Of a DNA stretch of 64,000 nucleotides, positions 1 through 10,380 are shown one piece after another. The stretch's first letter is position 1. Each line of letters begins with the position of its first letter. Below the pieces are notes generated by a model, which was not told the DNA's origin, ran no database searches, and saw nothing but the letters and a program-made list of their open reading frames with translations. Location of the stretch: NCBI GenBank assembly GCA_000697665.1, contig KL197754.1, positions 104,622 to 168,621 on the forward strand, in the 5' to 3' direction. A program made the translations under genes and the position numbers. This DNA is from Jaapia argillacea MUCL 33604 (Eukaryota; Basidiomycota; Agaricomycetes; Jaapiales; Jaapiaceae).

Positions 1-8
1 TTGCCACG

Positions 9-990
9 ATGATCTCAAGGTTCTCCAGAGCATTCCTAGCAATAATGTTTGCTCTGGTACGCCATTCTATTTACCTCATTTCAACCGAGTCTGAAGACTT
101 GCTTTCGCAGCTCCTGATCACGTCGCTTGCCTTCCTCCATCCACCTTCGCGAGCATACATCGACCCGTACACCGGAGATCTTTTTGGAGAGGGAGGCGTG
201 GAGAAGGAATTGCCAGCGCACCCGCCTATCCCGGGTAGCGATGTTGTCCAGGGTGGTGTTATCATGCCGAAGTTGGGGAACGCGACAGCCAAGTTTGTCC
301 GATTTTTGCATTCATCCGTGCTATTTAACTAAGGAGGACCCATAGAGCAGCCCTGGGTCGTGCAACTTGGAAACTATTGTGAGGATTTCTCATCTCTACT
401 GACATACATCTCTTTGACGTCTGCTGCACAGACACACCATTACCCTACGTTACCCAGAGGTGATGATCAACCTCCAGCGTCTCTGATGGAATCACTTACC
501 TTCCTCTAGTTACCCACACCTGACGAACGCGAAGCCTTGAGCTCTTACTTCCACATCTTTTCAAGGTTATATCCTTGCGGAGAATGCGCGACCGAGTTCC
601 AACAACTGTTGAAGAAGTTCCCTCCTCAGGTAAGTTCTCCCTTCTTTCTCGCGTCCTTCTGGTAGAGCAGATAGTTGAAACGTACGCCAGACATCATCTA
701 GAAGGGCAGCGGCGTTGTGGTGAGTGCTTTACTCTCTCCCGAACATAGTCACATCTTCTCATCTCCGACTTACAAACAGGCTTTGTCACGTCCACAATCA
801 AGTCAACGAGCGACTTCACAAGCCAGAATTTGACTGTGCCCACCTGGATGAAACATACGACTGTGGTTGTGGAGACGAGCCTCTATCACTCCCCTCGAGG
901 GCAGAGCCTGATCTCGATCCTATGGATTTGGAGAGGGACCTGAGTAAGGATGATCAGACTGGCGTTGGCCTTATACGAGGAGGGAGGTAG
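9..990 (+). CDS. Erv-type FAD-linked sulfhydryl oxidase
   Basis: Seven exons join in frame: 9-56, 111-292, 346-378, 432-459, 510-629, 691-719 and 780-990, giving about 216 residues. The N-terminus is a short basic start followed by a hydrophobic run, a likely signal anchor, so the protein probably acts in the secretory pathway. After a 'YIDPYTGDLFGE' linker comes the Erv/ALR fold: 'ALGRATWKLLHT', then 'LYPCGEC' with the redox CxxC pair, then 'HVHNQVNERL', the FAD-contacting His-x-x-x-Asn helix, and 'FDCAHLDETYDCGCG'. Family knowledge: these enzymes form disulfides and pass electrons to oxygen through FAD. The signal anchor favours an Erv2-like ER enzyme over mitochondrial Erv1. The acidic C-terminal tail is not part of the fold. 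The first ATG lies only 8 bases from the window edge, but it opens a complete signal anchor, so I take it as the start. Confidence 0.9.
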
Positions 991-1133
991 CTTGTTTCTC
1001 CCTTGTATAAACCGACGATGGATGGGGTGGTTGATATTGGGGGTATGACTTATGTAGTATACTTATATTCTGATTGTCTCATGATAGGTGTCTTAGCTGG
1101 AGTCGACCAAAGTGGTATGATCGTATTGAGTGA

Positions 1134-2994
1134 CTAAGACGACATAGCGACGAAAGCATTAAAGTTATACACTCCTGGTTGGCTCTGGAACTTGTAAACT
1201 TCGGGGTTGCAGCGAGCAACGACATTTCCGTCCCGAATTACTTCCACTCCCATCCCACCATCGAGGACTAACGGGTGCGATAGCTTTAATAATCCGGGGA
1301 GTATTCTATACGAGCGCGCATCTCCTCGGTCGTCGGCCGACCACATCTTCACAAGTCCCTCGCGGGTAGAGAGAACGACAACCCAGAAGTTATCGTCGGT
1401 CTATCGTATTAACCATCATCACATCAAAGACACCGTCAACTCTCAACCATTTCACCACCAATAGCACTCACCAGTTGCCAATTCGTTGGCCTGGGAACAC
1501 TATCTGGTGCCCAAGCGTCCTTAGGATGAGGTCTTGCCCACACAAAGATCCTATCCTCCAAGGTAGGACTACCCAGAGAGAAGCCTTGCTTGAAAGCGCG
1601 AATGAAGTAAGCGTTGAGATGAAGCCACGCTTCGTGCGGGTATCCATCGACCCATGCTTGGGAGTTGGGCTGAGCGCCCTTGATTGGGCCAACATAGTGG
1701 GATTCACCGTAATCTTACGATCATCGTCAAATTTCGTGTTTGGTGATGAGGACGGTCATGGAAGAGGACGAACCGTTCCATGATATGAGTTGCACGATGT
1801 TAATTCGATCGCGCATGCCAATCAACTTCTCCCATTTCCGGACGAAAAGCCAATCGTCACCTCGATAGATCCACTGGAACCAGTAAGTCCTAGACGGTCA
1901 ACACTGAGGGTTGATTGCGTACATTCTTGTTCCACGAATCGGGACCATAGTGCTGTTCGTTTTATTTCTCGAAGGCTCTCAAAACACGCAGAGTTGCAAA
2001 CTCACAGTGAAGAACCAAGGAGAGACCGCTGCCATGAAAGTCTTGTCACCTAGGTATCGCAGATGGTGGTGATCCGTTTCAAGCTTCGGAAGTCTGATTT
2101 CCTCGGGCGATGACTCGGGTGTTAGATGAATTGGCCAGCTTCCGTTCCACTAAGTGCATCCCACTATCAGTAGTGCGAATGTACAAGAAGATTACAGACT
2201 CACATTGAAGTATCCATCCATGACAGAGTGGAAGTTGTGATGAGCGGGGTCTATGAAGAAGGAAGGTACCAAGTATACCTTCCACCCCAAGTTACCGTTA
2301 ATCGAGGAGACGAGACAACTATACATGTCGCTTACTGGGACGATCTGGTTCAAGACCTTTTTGGCATACTTCCAACCAGCTGCGGCATCCGAGCAACCAA
2401 ACGTGCTGTTCTCACCAGCAAATGTTGAGATCATAGTCTTTCCTTTACAGAGAAACTGATTGGGATGCGAAGCAAATTGCTTCAGGTATTCCGCGAGGTG
2501 CTTCACATCTTCCTCGCAAGTGGCAGGAATAGACCTTCGAGAAAAATTTGGACGTCCTTTCACGGGGCATAGGAGAGGAGGAAGAGAAGGGCGTACGTCA
2601 TATCAAAACTGAGAAAGAGTTTGAAAGGCAGTTGCGACTGCAATGCGGCGGAATAGCAGTCGCCTACTCGATCACGTTGCCACTCTTCACGACCAACATT
2701 CAAGGCAAATCCGTCGCTGGAGGGACTCGTATATATCCTAAAGGATCAATGAAGGATGCACATACAATCCGTGAGCATGGGCAAGCTTGATATCGCTCAT
2801 CCAATGGTCCAACCTATACGGCTATTTCCAAACTTCGTGATAGAAAACAGAGTGCTAGAGTCGATGGAACTTACATATGTGTTACCCACCATGAAGCTGC
2901 ATATCGGGGTCAATACAATACAAGATGGTTCAGAGACACAAAGAAGTCACTGGGCAACGACATCTCTGTCGAACGAGGAGCTACCACCGCGCAT
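1134..2994 (-). CDS. GH71 alpha-1,3-glucanase (mutanase family)
   Basis: Ten exons (5' to 3': 2994-2951, 2896-2875, 2821-2766, 2716-2597, 2534-2204, 2149-2006, 1952-1923, 1873-1774, 1713-1472, 1400-1134) join into one 451-residue frame with GT-AG introns. GH71 signatures appear in order: 'VVAHFMVGNTY', 'GFDGFALNVG', 'FLSFDMT', 'MISTFAGE', 'YLVPSFFIDP', 'DGYFNWNGSWP', 'DKTFMAAVSPWFFTHYG', 'WIYRGDDWLF' and 'LISWNDYGESHYVGP'. The family cuts alpha-1,3-glucan, a fungal cell-wall polymer, in wall remodelling or mycophagy. The first ATG is followed directly by the catalytic domain with no signal peptide. Either a leader exon further upstream was missed or the enzyme is intracellular, as known for fission-yeast Agn2. 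The gene converges on the sulfhydryl oxidase. Several exons are very short (22-56 nt), so simple gene finders are likely to miss them. Confidence 0.9.
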
Positions 2995-3064
2995 GTGGAA
3001 AAAAAGCAGCCAACGAGACCACTAGCACCTATTCTGGTTCCGATGATGAGTGAGCGACAACAAC

Positions 3065-3176
3065 AAGGCCCTTCAGAGGGCGAAAGCACAGATGGTGGTA
3101 GGACAATTACTGAGCGATATCAACGGCACCCTTCGTTGAAGGGCGAAATAGTGGTGGGGTGAGCGCTGAGCGCCGA
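3065..3176. repeat. two imperfect tandem units with small hairpins
   Basis: Two units of about 55-60 nt in a row share a core of the form 'CCCTTCa-gAGGGCGAAA', then a GTGG-rich stretch and 'GAGCG'. Each core is a small inverted repeat (CCCTTC...GAAGGG). They sit just upstream of the GH71 start and 5' of the first F-box gene. No function is evident. Confidence 0.45.
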
Positions 3177-3511
3177 ACGGTCGCCTACGTCGTGGGAACC
3201 GTCTGGATTAGGAAGGATGAGACTTGCTGTCGAGGCTGGCCCCATTAATCACCAGAATCGATTCGTGTTTCTTTCCATCACACAGCTGCTCGTCTCAGAC
3301 CGTCATAACGACCTGGGCTGCAACCTTTCAAAATCACTTCTCTTTGAAGTACTGGAAAGGTATAGTTCCTCTTTGCTTTGTGTCCCTGCGTCGAACAATG
3401 GGGTTCGACGCTTGGACCCATGCGGAGTGTACTTAAGTCGCCTCTTGTAGGGTTCTGATTCATTCATCCATTTCTCAATGATGGCCTCACCTTCTCCGTA
3501 CGTCGTTTCAT

Positions 3512-5314
3512 ATGTCAAGTCATATCTTAAGATCTGATGACTTGACTGACCTCCCCGTTAGTATCGATGCCACCCAGCACAATCTCCAGGATCATCAGGA
3601 TGCCAGTGCCCTCCGGCAGGGATTCGACTGTGATATTGCCGATCTGAGGCTTGTATTGCAACAACCGTGTACACGCCGCAATGCCCTCTGTCCACTTCAT
3701 CAGCTCCCGCCTGAGATATTGGGTCGCATTTTCGAATTGTCTCTCCCGAAGAACGATTTTCCTCCTCCGGGGCACCTGATTCCCCTTCTCCCTTATCGTA
3801 AAGAATCCTCGACTATTGAGCTCCTTCGAGCCGTATTCAATATTACCTCCATCTGTCATCACTGGCGTACCATCGCCCTGGAATCCCCGTCATGCTGGAA
3901 TTACATCGTCCCTGCGCCAGAGGAATGCATCTCCGAGATGCTCTCGCGTTCTACCGGTCTCATCGAAGTTGACTTCATGTCCTTGTCCCCTCCACACAAT
4001 CGCCTCCGTGCGGAAAGCCGGATTCGAGATTGCTTGTCATTGCTCATCGGCAGCTCATTCTGCCGCATACAGAGCCTGTCTCTGAGAGTTTTTGACGAAG
4101 ATATAGATGGGTTAGGAGAGCTGCTGGGTCAGAACGCTCCTGGGTTGACATCACTGGCTTTGTGTTTCGGAGTCCATTTGGGGAGATCGACAATCCCCCT
4201 CATCTCACTCATGGGTCACAAACCGTCACTCCGTCGATTAGTCCTGAGTGGGATGGAAGGTCCATGGTCATGTCCCTCGTTGAAGAATCTCACCTCGCTC
4301 TTCGTGGAACGTCCATGGCAGCCGAGCTCGTTCCCAGCCATCTTCCGCGCCCTCGAAAGTATGCCACTCCTCGAGGTCCTACGGCTGCGGAAAGCATTGC
4401 CACATGTTCCTGGACAGGCGAACGAAGATTTTCCGCGGGAAGGGATCCTCCCGGTTTCTATGCCAGCGTTGACATATATTCATATCGAAGATGAATATGA
4501 CGCGGCACTATTTCTCTTAAACCACGTCACCCTTCCAAAGGGACCAAGCATTATCCTTCACGTTTCAACTCGCGGAATTTACGACTGCATGCCCGATCTC
4601 CTCCAGGCGACAAGGAGACGCCTCGATGACGCACCAGATGCGACACCCTTCGTCTCGCTTGGCATTGCGGACGGCTTCATGCAACAAGTGTTTGCCTACA
4701 CTCACGTAGGCAACGATGGTTGTTCGGCTTCGTTTCATGATTGCGACCAGCGTCATCTTGATATTATCGTGCATCCAGACTATGATATACCAGCCCGATT
4801 CGACCAATCCCGGCCAGGCGATTGGACGGCTTCATTGAGGGAACTCTTCCCTTGCTCGTCCAAGATTCGGGAATTGGAATTGAAAAACCTCACCTATCCT
4901 GATGTCGTGTTAGAAATCGACGACGTGTTGGGTCAATTTCACGCCGCCGAGTACATTTCTGTGGGAACCAAGAGGCTGCTGACCTCTCTCTTAAAAGAAT
5001 CGTCACAAGGGGAGGGCTTCCTTCTTCCCAACCTCAAGTCGCTGAATTTCGAGCGCTCCTCGCTGAACTCTTGGCCGATAGACCTGGGGTGGGACGTGTT
5101 ACAGCAAGTCGTTGCGGAGAGATATTTTGCAGGCTCTCCACTGGAAGTGCTGGATCTACGTGGTTATGGGATGCGATTTACGAAGCAGTTCATCGATGAC
5201 CTTTGCCAGCATGTAGAAACAGTTTTAGAACAGGATTTCGTCCATGTAGGGAGGCCGGCGTTACCCACTGAAGGGCCTGAAGAACTGTGCGATCTGTCGG
5301 ATTATGTGGAGTAA
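3512..5314 (+). CDS. F-box protein with leucine-rich C-terminus (copy 1)
   Basis: One uninterrupted frame of 600 codons. The F-box is at about residues 60-120: 'CPLHQLPPEILGRIFELSL', then 'FNITSICHHWRTIALESPSCW'. This is the usual agaricomycete F-box form, which binds Skp1 of an SCF ubiquitin ligase. The remaining 480 residues hold irregular leucine-rich segments such as 'PSLRRLVLSGMEG', 'LLEVLRLRKALP' and 'PNLKSLNFERSSL', a degenerate LRR array likely to bind the substrate. The target is unknown. The gene is the intact member of a tandem pair; the second copy starts about 670 bp downstream. The start is the first ATG of the open frame; the N-terminal 50 residues are poorly conserved between the copies. 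Confidence 0.85.
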   Translation: MSSHILRSDDLTDLPVSIDATQHNLQDHQDASALRQGFDCDIADLRLVLQQPCTRRNALCPLHQLPPEILGRIFELSLPKNDFPPPGHLIPLLPYRKESSTIELLRAVFNITSICHHWRTIALESPSCWNYIVPAPEECISEMLSRSTGLIEVDFMSLSPPHNRLRAESRIRDCLSLLIGSSFCRIQSLSLRVFDEDIDGLGELLGQNAPGLTSLALCFGVHLGRSTIPLISLMGHKPSLRRLVLSGMEGPWSCPSLKNLTSLFVERPWQPSSFPAIFRALESMPLLEVLRLRKALPHVPGQANEDFPREGILPVSMPALTYIHIEDEYDAALFLLNHVTLPKGPSIILHVSTRGIYDCMPDLLQATRRRLDDAPDATPFVSLGIADGFMQQVFAYTHVGNDGCSASFHDCDQRHLDIIVHPDYDIPARFDQSRPGDWTASLRELFPCSSKIRELELKNLTYPDVVLEIDDVLGQFHAAEYISVGTKRLLTSLLKESSQGEGFLLPNLKSLNFERSSLNSWPIDLGWDVLQQVVAERYFAGSPLEVLDLRGYGMRFTKQFIDDLCQHVETVLEQDFVHVGRPALPTEGPEELCDLSDYVE

Positions 5315-5980
5315 TTGCTTTTTTCTGTCACGTCTCGTTGATATATAGATCCCTGCAGATGGGAGGAGGTCAACTTCATGAGCAAACTGTACTCTTGTCG
5401 TGTGATTGTGATTACTAGCGCGGTCTTGTATCGCTTGCAATCTTCGACCCGTTAACGCTGCATTCGGCCGCCAAGCTTGCGAAAAACAGGACCAGCTAAT
5501 CAAAATAATATGACCGGCACCTATGATAACTGGGAGACGATAATGGCTCCTCAATGAGGGGGGAAGGCGCAGATAGAGGTTCGAGGCTGCTGATGACAGG
5601 CGTGGGAACATATATGCATTAGGAAGGATCAGATGGTTCCGAGCCATTCCGGGCGTGTCCTTGCGTACGGCTTACTCTGGAACAACATTTCGAAATCATT
5701 TTCCTCTCGAGCTCACCAAAGGTTACGATTCGGAATCCCTTCCATTGCCCGCCCCTTTTGTCCAAGGGTTTGAACAATGGCTGCCGACGGTTGGCACGTG
5801 GACCCATGTGGTCTTGTACTTGAAAGAGTTACCTGGCTCTTGTCGAACTCTCACCCACCTCCGTTCTTCAAAGAGGCTCTCACCATCTCTGTACGTCATT
5901 TCATGTCCCACTCGTACCCTACCCGCAGCTCTGATCCCATCTCCACGTTACTACTTATCAGTTTCACGCAGCGTAATCCC
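5315..5980. other. intergenic region carrying the duplicated F-box promoter
   Basis: No gene seen. From about 5620 the sequence resembles the region 3220-3500 upstream of the first F-box gene ('GGAAGGAT', 'AAATCATTTTCCTCTC', 'TGGACCCATG.GG' in the same order), so the tandem duplication included the upstream regulatory region as well as the coding sequence. Confidence 0.5.
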
Positions 5981-7623
5981 ATGAACAACAACGACGACCT
6001 TCCACAGGATCTCGAATGTGACAGCCCTACTCCATCTTTGGGAATGCGACAACTAGGTAGACGGCGTAACCACCTGTGCCCCCTTCATCGACTCCCACCT
6101 GAAATATTGGGTCGCATCTTTGAGCTTTCCCTCCCCAAGAGCGACTTTCCTTATCCGCGCCACAGTCTCCTCTCTCGTGATAAAATCTCGCCTCTCGAGT
6201 TCCTTCGCGCTGCATTCAAGATTACTTCCATTTGTCATCACTGGCGTACTATCGCCCTACTATCGCCGTCCTTATGGAGCCACATCGTCCCAGCGCCTGA
6301 GGACTGCACCATCGAGATGCTTTCGCGTTCCCTCGGCCTTATTGGTCTTGAATTTATGTCACTGTCCCATCCATTATGCCACGACCCTGAGAAGAGCCGC
6401 ATATTATCGCTACTCATCGGTAGCCCACTCAGTCGCATGCGGAGTCTATATTTGAAAGTGTTTGACGAAGATTTACATGGGATAGAAGAGATATTTAGTC
6501 GGAGCGTTCCTGAGTTGGTGTCACTGGCTTTGTATTTCGAATCTCGCAAGGAGAGATCGAAAATTCCCCTAATCACTCTCCTGGGACCCATGCCGTCGCT
6601 GCGTCGATTATCTCTCCGCGGGATAGAATCTCTATGGTCGCTTCCTTCGTTGCAGAGCCTCACCTCACTCTCCGCTGAATATCCCTGGCCTACCACGTTC
6701 GCAGCCATGTTCAGCGCCCTTGAATGTATGCCATTCCTCGAATCTCGTCGATGGACCGCGGGTTGCCAACAGATATGTCACAGGAAACGATTCCACCGAT
6801 CTCCATGCCTGCCCTGGAATATCTCTGCATTGGCGGTAACTATTATGCAATCACATATATCTTGGGCCACATCACCCTTCCAAAAGGACCCAACGTCGTC
6901 CTCATCCTCTCTACTGACCCAGGCTACCGCTGTCTGACCGATCTTCTTTGGGCCACAAGGAGCCGCTTCGACGACGCACCAGATGCCGAACCACTCATGT
7001 CCCTCAGTATTACCGAGGGCTTCATAAAACGGATTTTTGTCTGTACCAATCTGGGCACAGATGGTTGCAAACCTTCGTTTCATGAATGTGTCCATCGCTA
7101 TCTTCATATTGGCGTGGTTCCGGGCCACGAGTCATTGGGGAATGGCGGGTCTCCGTCGATTGATTGGGCAACTTCTCTGAGGGAGCTCTCCCCTCACCTA
7201 TCCATGATTCGGTCGTTGGGATTACAAGGTTTCTACCCTCCTGGCACCGCATCACAAATTCGCGACTTGCTACAATACTTTCCCGCCGTCGAATTCCTTG
7301 CTTTGGACGGCAAGGAGCATCTCGAACATCTTTTGCTACCAAGTGAAAAGTCGCCTCAGGCAGGGGGATGCCCTCTCCCCAATCTCAAGTGGCTATATTT
7401 CGATTGCCCCAAGCCTGACCCCATGGTGACGGCCGTTGAATGGGACGTCTTGCAGCAAGTGGTCACGGAGAGAGATCTATCAGGTTCCCCAGTAGAAGTG
7501 CTCGATGACAGTTGTCGTGGAGGGCCGTTTACGAAATTAATCATCGACCACCTTGCCGAGTTTCGGGACAAACGAATGTTGGAACAAGGATTCGTCCATC
7601 ATGGCGTCGATGGAGTGGTTTGA
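5981..7623 (+). pseudogene. F-box protein copy 2, frame broken once
   Basis: This is a tandem paralogue of the upstream F-box gene, with the same order of segments: 'CPLHRLPPEILGRIFELSL', 'FKITSICHHWRTIALLSPSLW', 'PSLRRLSLRGIESLW', then 'PISMPALEYLCIGGNYY' and 'NLKWLYFDC'. The start ATGAACAAC at 5981 opens the frame. The first half reads in one frame up to 'ALECMPFLE' near 6740; the homology then continues in the next frame (+1) to the stop at 7623. No intron with GT-AG ends fits the shift, so a one-base deletion, or a sequencing error, is the simplest reading. The break cuts the LRR-like region in half and would leave a protein of about 270 native residues. The F-box itself is intact, so a truncated Skp1-binding protein is possible. 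Confidence 0.75.
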
Positions 7624-8069
7624 GAATATCCACGCTTAGCTTGGTCGGACTGGGCGCGCAGTAACAGTCACTTGCATTATCTATGACATCTCACTGATCT
7701 ATGAATGGAAAAGGACCGTCATCACTAACGAAGTGAGGTCGCATCGTATGTCGATGAGCCCTAATTGCAATGTAACTCTGAATCATATCCTCGTTGATTT
7801 TCAACCCAATGACCATCCCACACTGATCGGTCTCATTTCGCAAGAACAGAAATATATCGAGAGCTTTTGCAACATCCTGGATTGATTACCCACGAATGAT
7901 AACAAGGACCATATCCAAACCGTATCAAGTACGAAGCGTGGTGCTAATCACGAGCTGTCGCCTCGAGGTGCGGCGACCAGAGAATCGAGGGCATGCGAAA
8001 ACCACGAGGGCCCGGATTCGACTCCTGCTCTCCACTCATCCCTCCTTCCAGCGAGACGTCGACGTGGCC
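7624..8069. other. intergenic, nothing recognised
   Basis: No open frame with family resemblance and no RNA gene seen. A T-loop-like string near 8010 was checked and lacks the rest of a tRNA. Confidence 0.4.
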
Positions 8070-9307
8070 ATGGAGCAGAAACAAACCACTCAGGCCAACT
8101 GTGCCTTACCGGCAGAGACGAAACCAATCAGACATCAACTATACTATCTGGACACTATGATCATTCAGGTAGTTCTTGGAAGAGAAAGTGTCAACTGAGA
8201 GAGCTCACGCAAGTGATGTCCAGGTTGAAGGGACGCTGTACAAAGTGCCACGTCATTCCCTTGAGAAGTTGTCGACAGCGTTCCAATCGGCTGCCACTTT
8301 GGCGCAAGGAGATCAACTCCAAGAGGGATCTAACGACGATAATCCTATTCGGCTGGACGGGGTGAAAAGCATAGATTTCGAGCGACTCCTGAGAGTGATA
8401 TATCCTCTGTCAGTCCTTACTTCCTTGGCGAAAAGGGAAAAAACTTACTCATACGTCGATGCGAAACAGTCAGATTGGAGTTCCAGTAGTACTGAGATGG
8501 GACGAATGGTGGTCAGTCTTGAGATTGGCGACGATGTTTGACTTTGAGAGTATCCGAAAGTTGGCAATCGAGAAGATGAGCTGCGATCGGGTGGGGCGTG
8601 GAGACGTGGACGTGATACTTGCAGCTAGGGAGTGTGGAGTGAGGGAATGGTTATTGCCTGCGTACCAAGCTCTGGCACGACGCCGTGAGATGCTCTCTGT
8701 AGCGGATGCGGAGCGACTCGGGTGGGAGGATGGGATTGCCATACTTCAAATACGGGAATCGTTCTGGGTTCAAGCTCCCCCACCTGATTCAAGGACGACG
8801 GTGACGAGTCATCAAACCTTTGGATTGTCGTCAGCGCATGCAAGGCAAACGGCAACTACTAGTCCGTTCAGCTTCGGACCCTCATCGCTGGATTCAAGGA
8901 ACACGGCGTATTCGAATCCTCTATTCCCTGGGCGTCCATCACCGGATTCAAGGAATCTGGCAGATCCGGGGATGGTCAGGAAATCAGAAGGCGATACGCT
9001 TGCAGCCGTGAAACGTGTCTACGGATCCGAGGTGACGAACCCGATAAACGACGTAGATCCCGTGAAGAGGGTGTTACACGCGAAGCTGTATAAAGTGAAT
9101 AGCTGGTTGCAACAGGCGTATGTGGACTTGGCTGATCGAAAGGACCCGACATCAGTCGCTGAGGGAAAGTTACTGGGATGGGACACGACGGTCAAGATGT
9201 TCCGAGTGAGGGATGAGATCAAAGCGCAGGCTCTGTCGGGATCTCATTCCGGAGGGAGGGAAGGACATGATTTTGAAAAGGCGATTAAAGAAAAGCTGGG
9301 GATGTAG
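8070..9307 (+). CDS. BTB/POZ protein with duplicated C-terminal helical segment
   Basis: Three exons: 8070-8168, 8224-8408 and 8487-9307. The BTB core runs 'YYLDTMIIQ/VEGTLYKVPRHSLEKLS', 'NPIRLDGVKSIDFERLLRVIYPL', then 'LRWDEWWSVLRLATMFDFESIRKLAIEKM' and the BACK-like stretch 'REWLLPAYQALARRREMLS'. Both introns fall where they do in the other BTB genes here: after the first strand, and after 'YP'. Downstream are four imperfect repeats around '(S/P)PDSRN', each about 20 residues. A second copy of the BACK-like segment follows, 'NSWLQQAYVDLADRKDPTSVAEGKLLGWDT', and the tail 'GHDFEKAIKEKLGM'. BTB proteins often bind Cul3 as substrate adaptors or dimerise. The role of this fungal subfamily is unknown. 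The start is inferred from an ATG about 25 codons before the BTB and could be a later one. Confidence 0.8.
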
Positions 9308-10380
9308 AGCTGGATAAAGATAACCGTTGGTGTCGGATATGGCGTCTGTACAGATTGTATGCGAACACGGATATTTATGGAGATTGGTTTGGTGACTGCG
9401 AATATTTGGTCCGAGATACGAAGTTCGGGAAGAGGCGCAGGAGCCCTGGAATCCTCGACTCCTGGCAAACATGAGGTGAGTCTTCGTCCTCGCAAGTGGT
9501 AACTCGTATGAACCACGCATCCCAATAAGAGAAAGATAGTTGAAAGGAAATTGCCCAGTCAAACGAACAAGCCTACTTTACCCCATCCTTCCACCCACTC
9601 GGTGTAAACATCGAATCAGGAGTTCTGGATTCCAAGGTGAGATACAACGACGCGAGGCGGTGAGAAAGTGTATTTCTTGGAACACTCACTGGTGTAGCCA
9701 AACCATGGGCAACTGCATCATGGATAGACGGATCGTACGACCTACGTGATCACCAGGACATGCGTGGCAAGCCCTGGTAGGACGATAGCTCCTCCCGTAC
9801 CGTCTCGATAGTAACCCAATCGACTGGGGCCGTGCTGGAGTCCTATAATACATAAATGATGGGGTCGCTCCCAGTAGTCAAACTCTCCCTTGATTTTCGG
9901 GTCGCGATTCAGGCGCCAAGGATCCATTTTGAAAACCAGTGGTCATGAGTTCTTTAAATTTGGAGACAGACAGACAGAACAACATATCGATTCAACATGA
10001 AGCTCCAAGACGGAAGAAACAAAGATCGACAGAGTCAAACCACTCAGAACGGTCAAAGTAGGTCCACCCCCAAATTCTTCCGCGCGCCTCACTCCCGCCT
10101 CGCGTTCTTCTCGAACCACGGCCGACGTTCTCTCCAGAATACAAATTGTCCACTCCGACCGAACATCAGACACGAGGGAAACATCTTACGTACCGTCAAA
10201 TTTATCCTCCGACATGAGGTCTACACGTGTCCTCCTACATATCCCCCTCGCCGACACCTGCCACCTCACTCACCTTTTTCCTTCCCCCCACCTCCACCTT
10301 CACGCCTCCGTCCGTCCGTTCCCACCTCCCCTCCCACACACACCCCTCGTTAATATCCTCTCTACGAATTCACGCCCCTC
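9308..10380. other. intergenic region and pyrimidine-rich leader
   Basis: No convincing gene. A 61-codon frame on the minus strand (9742-9927) is open but matches nothing I know. From about 10220 to 10345 the + strand is strongly C/T-rich with almost no G. This is typical of fungal promoters and 5' leaders next to the start site and fits transcription of the long BTB gene that begins at 10381. Confidence 0.45.

Noticed and set aside
1873-1922. Second apparent frameshift in the GH71 gene
   Set aside because: Using the TTCCAG acceptor before 'WIYRGDDW' keeps the frame; no break needed.
2079-2180. Apparent frameshift in the GH71 gene
   Set aside because: Moving the acceptor to the later GCACTTAG restores 'FNWNGSWP' and the frame, so the gene is intact here.
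5777-5980. Upstream extension of the second F-box ORF
   Set aside because: The added residues match the untranslated upstream region of copy 1, so the ATG at 5981 is preferred.
8000-8050. Possible tRNA, from a GGATTCGACTCC string
   Set aside because: No A box, no anticodon stem and no acceptor pairing could be drawn around it.
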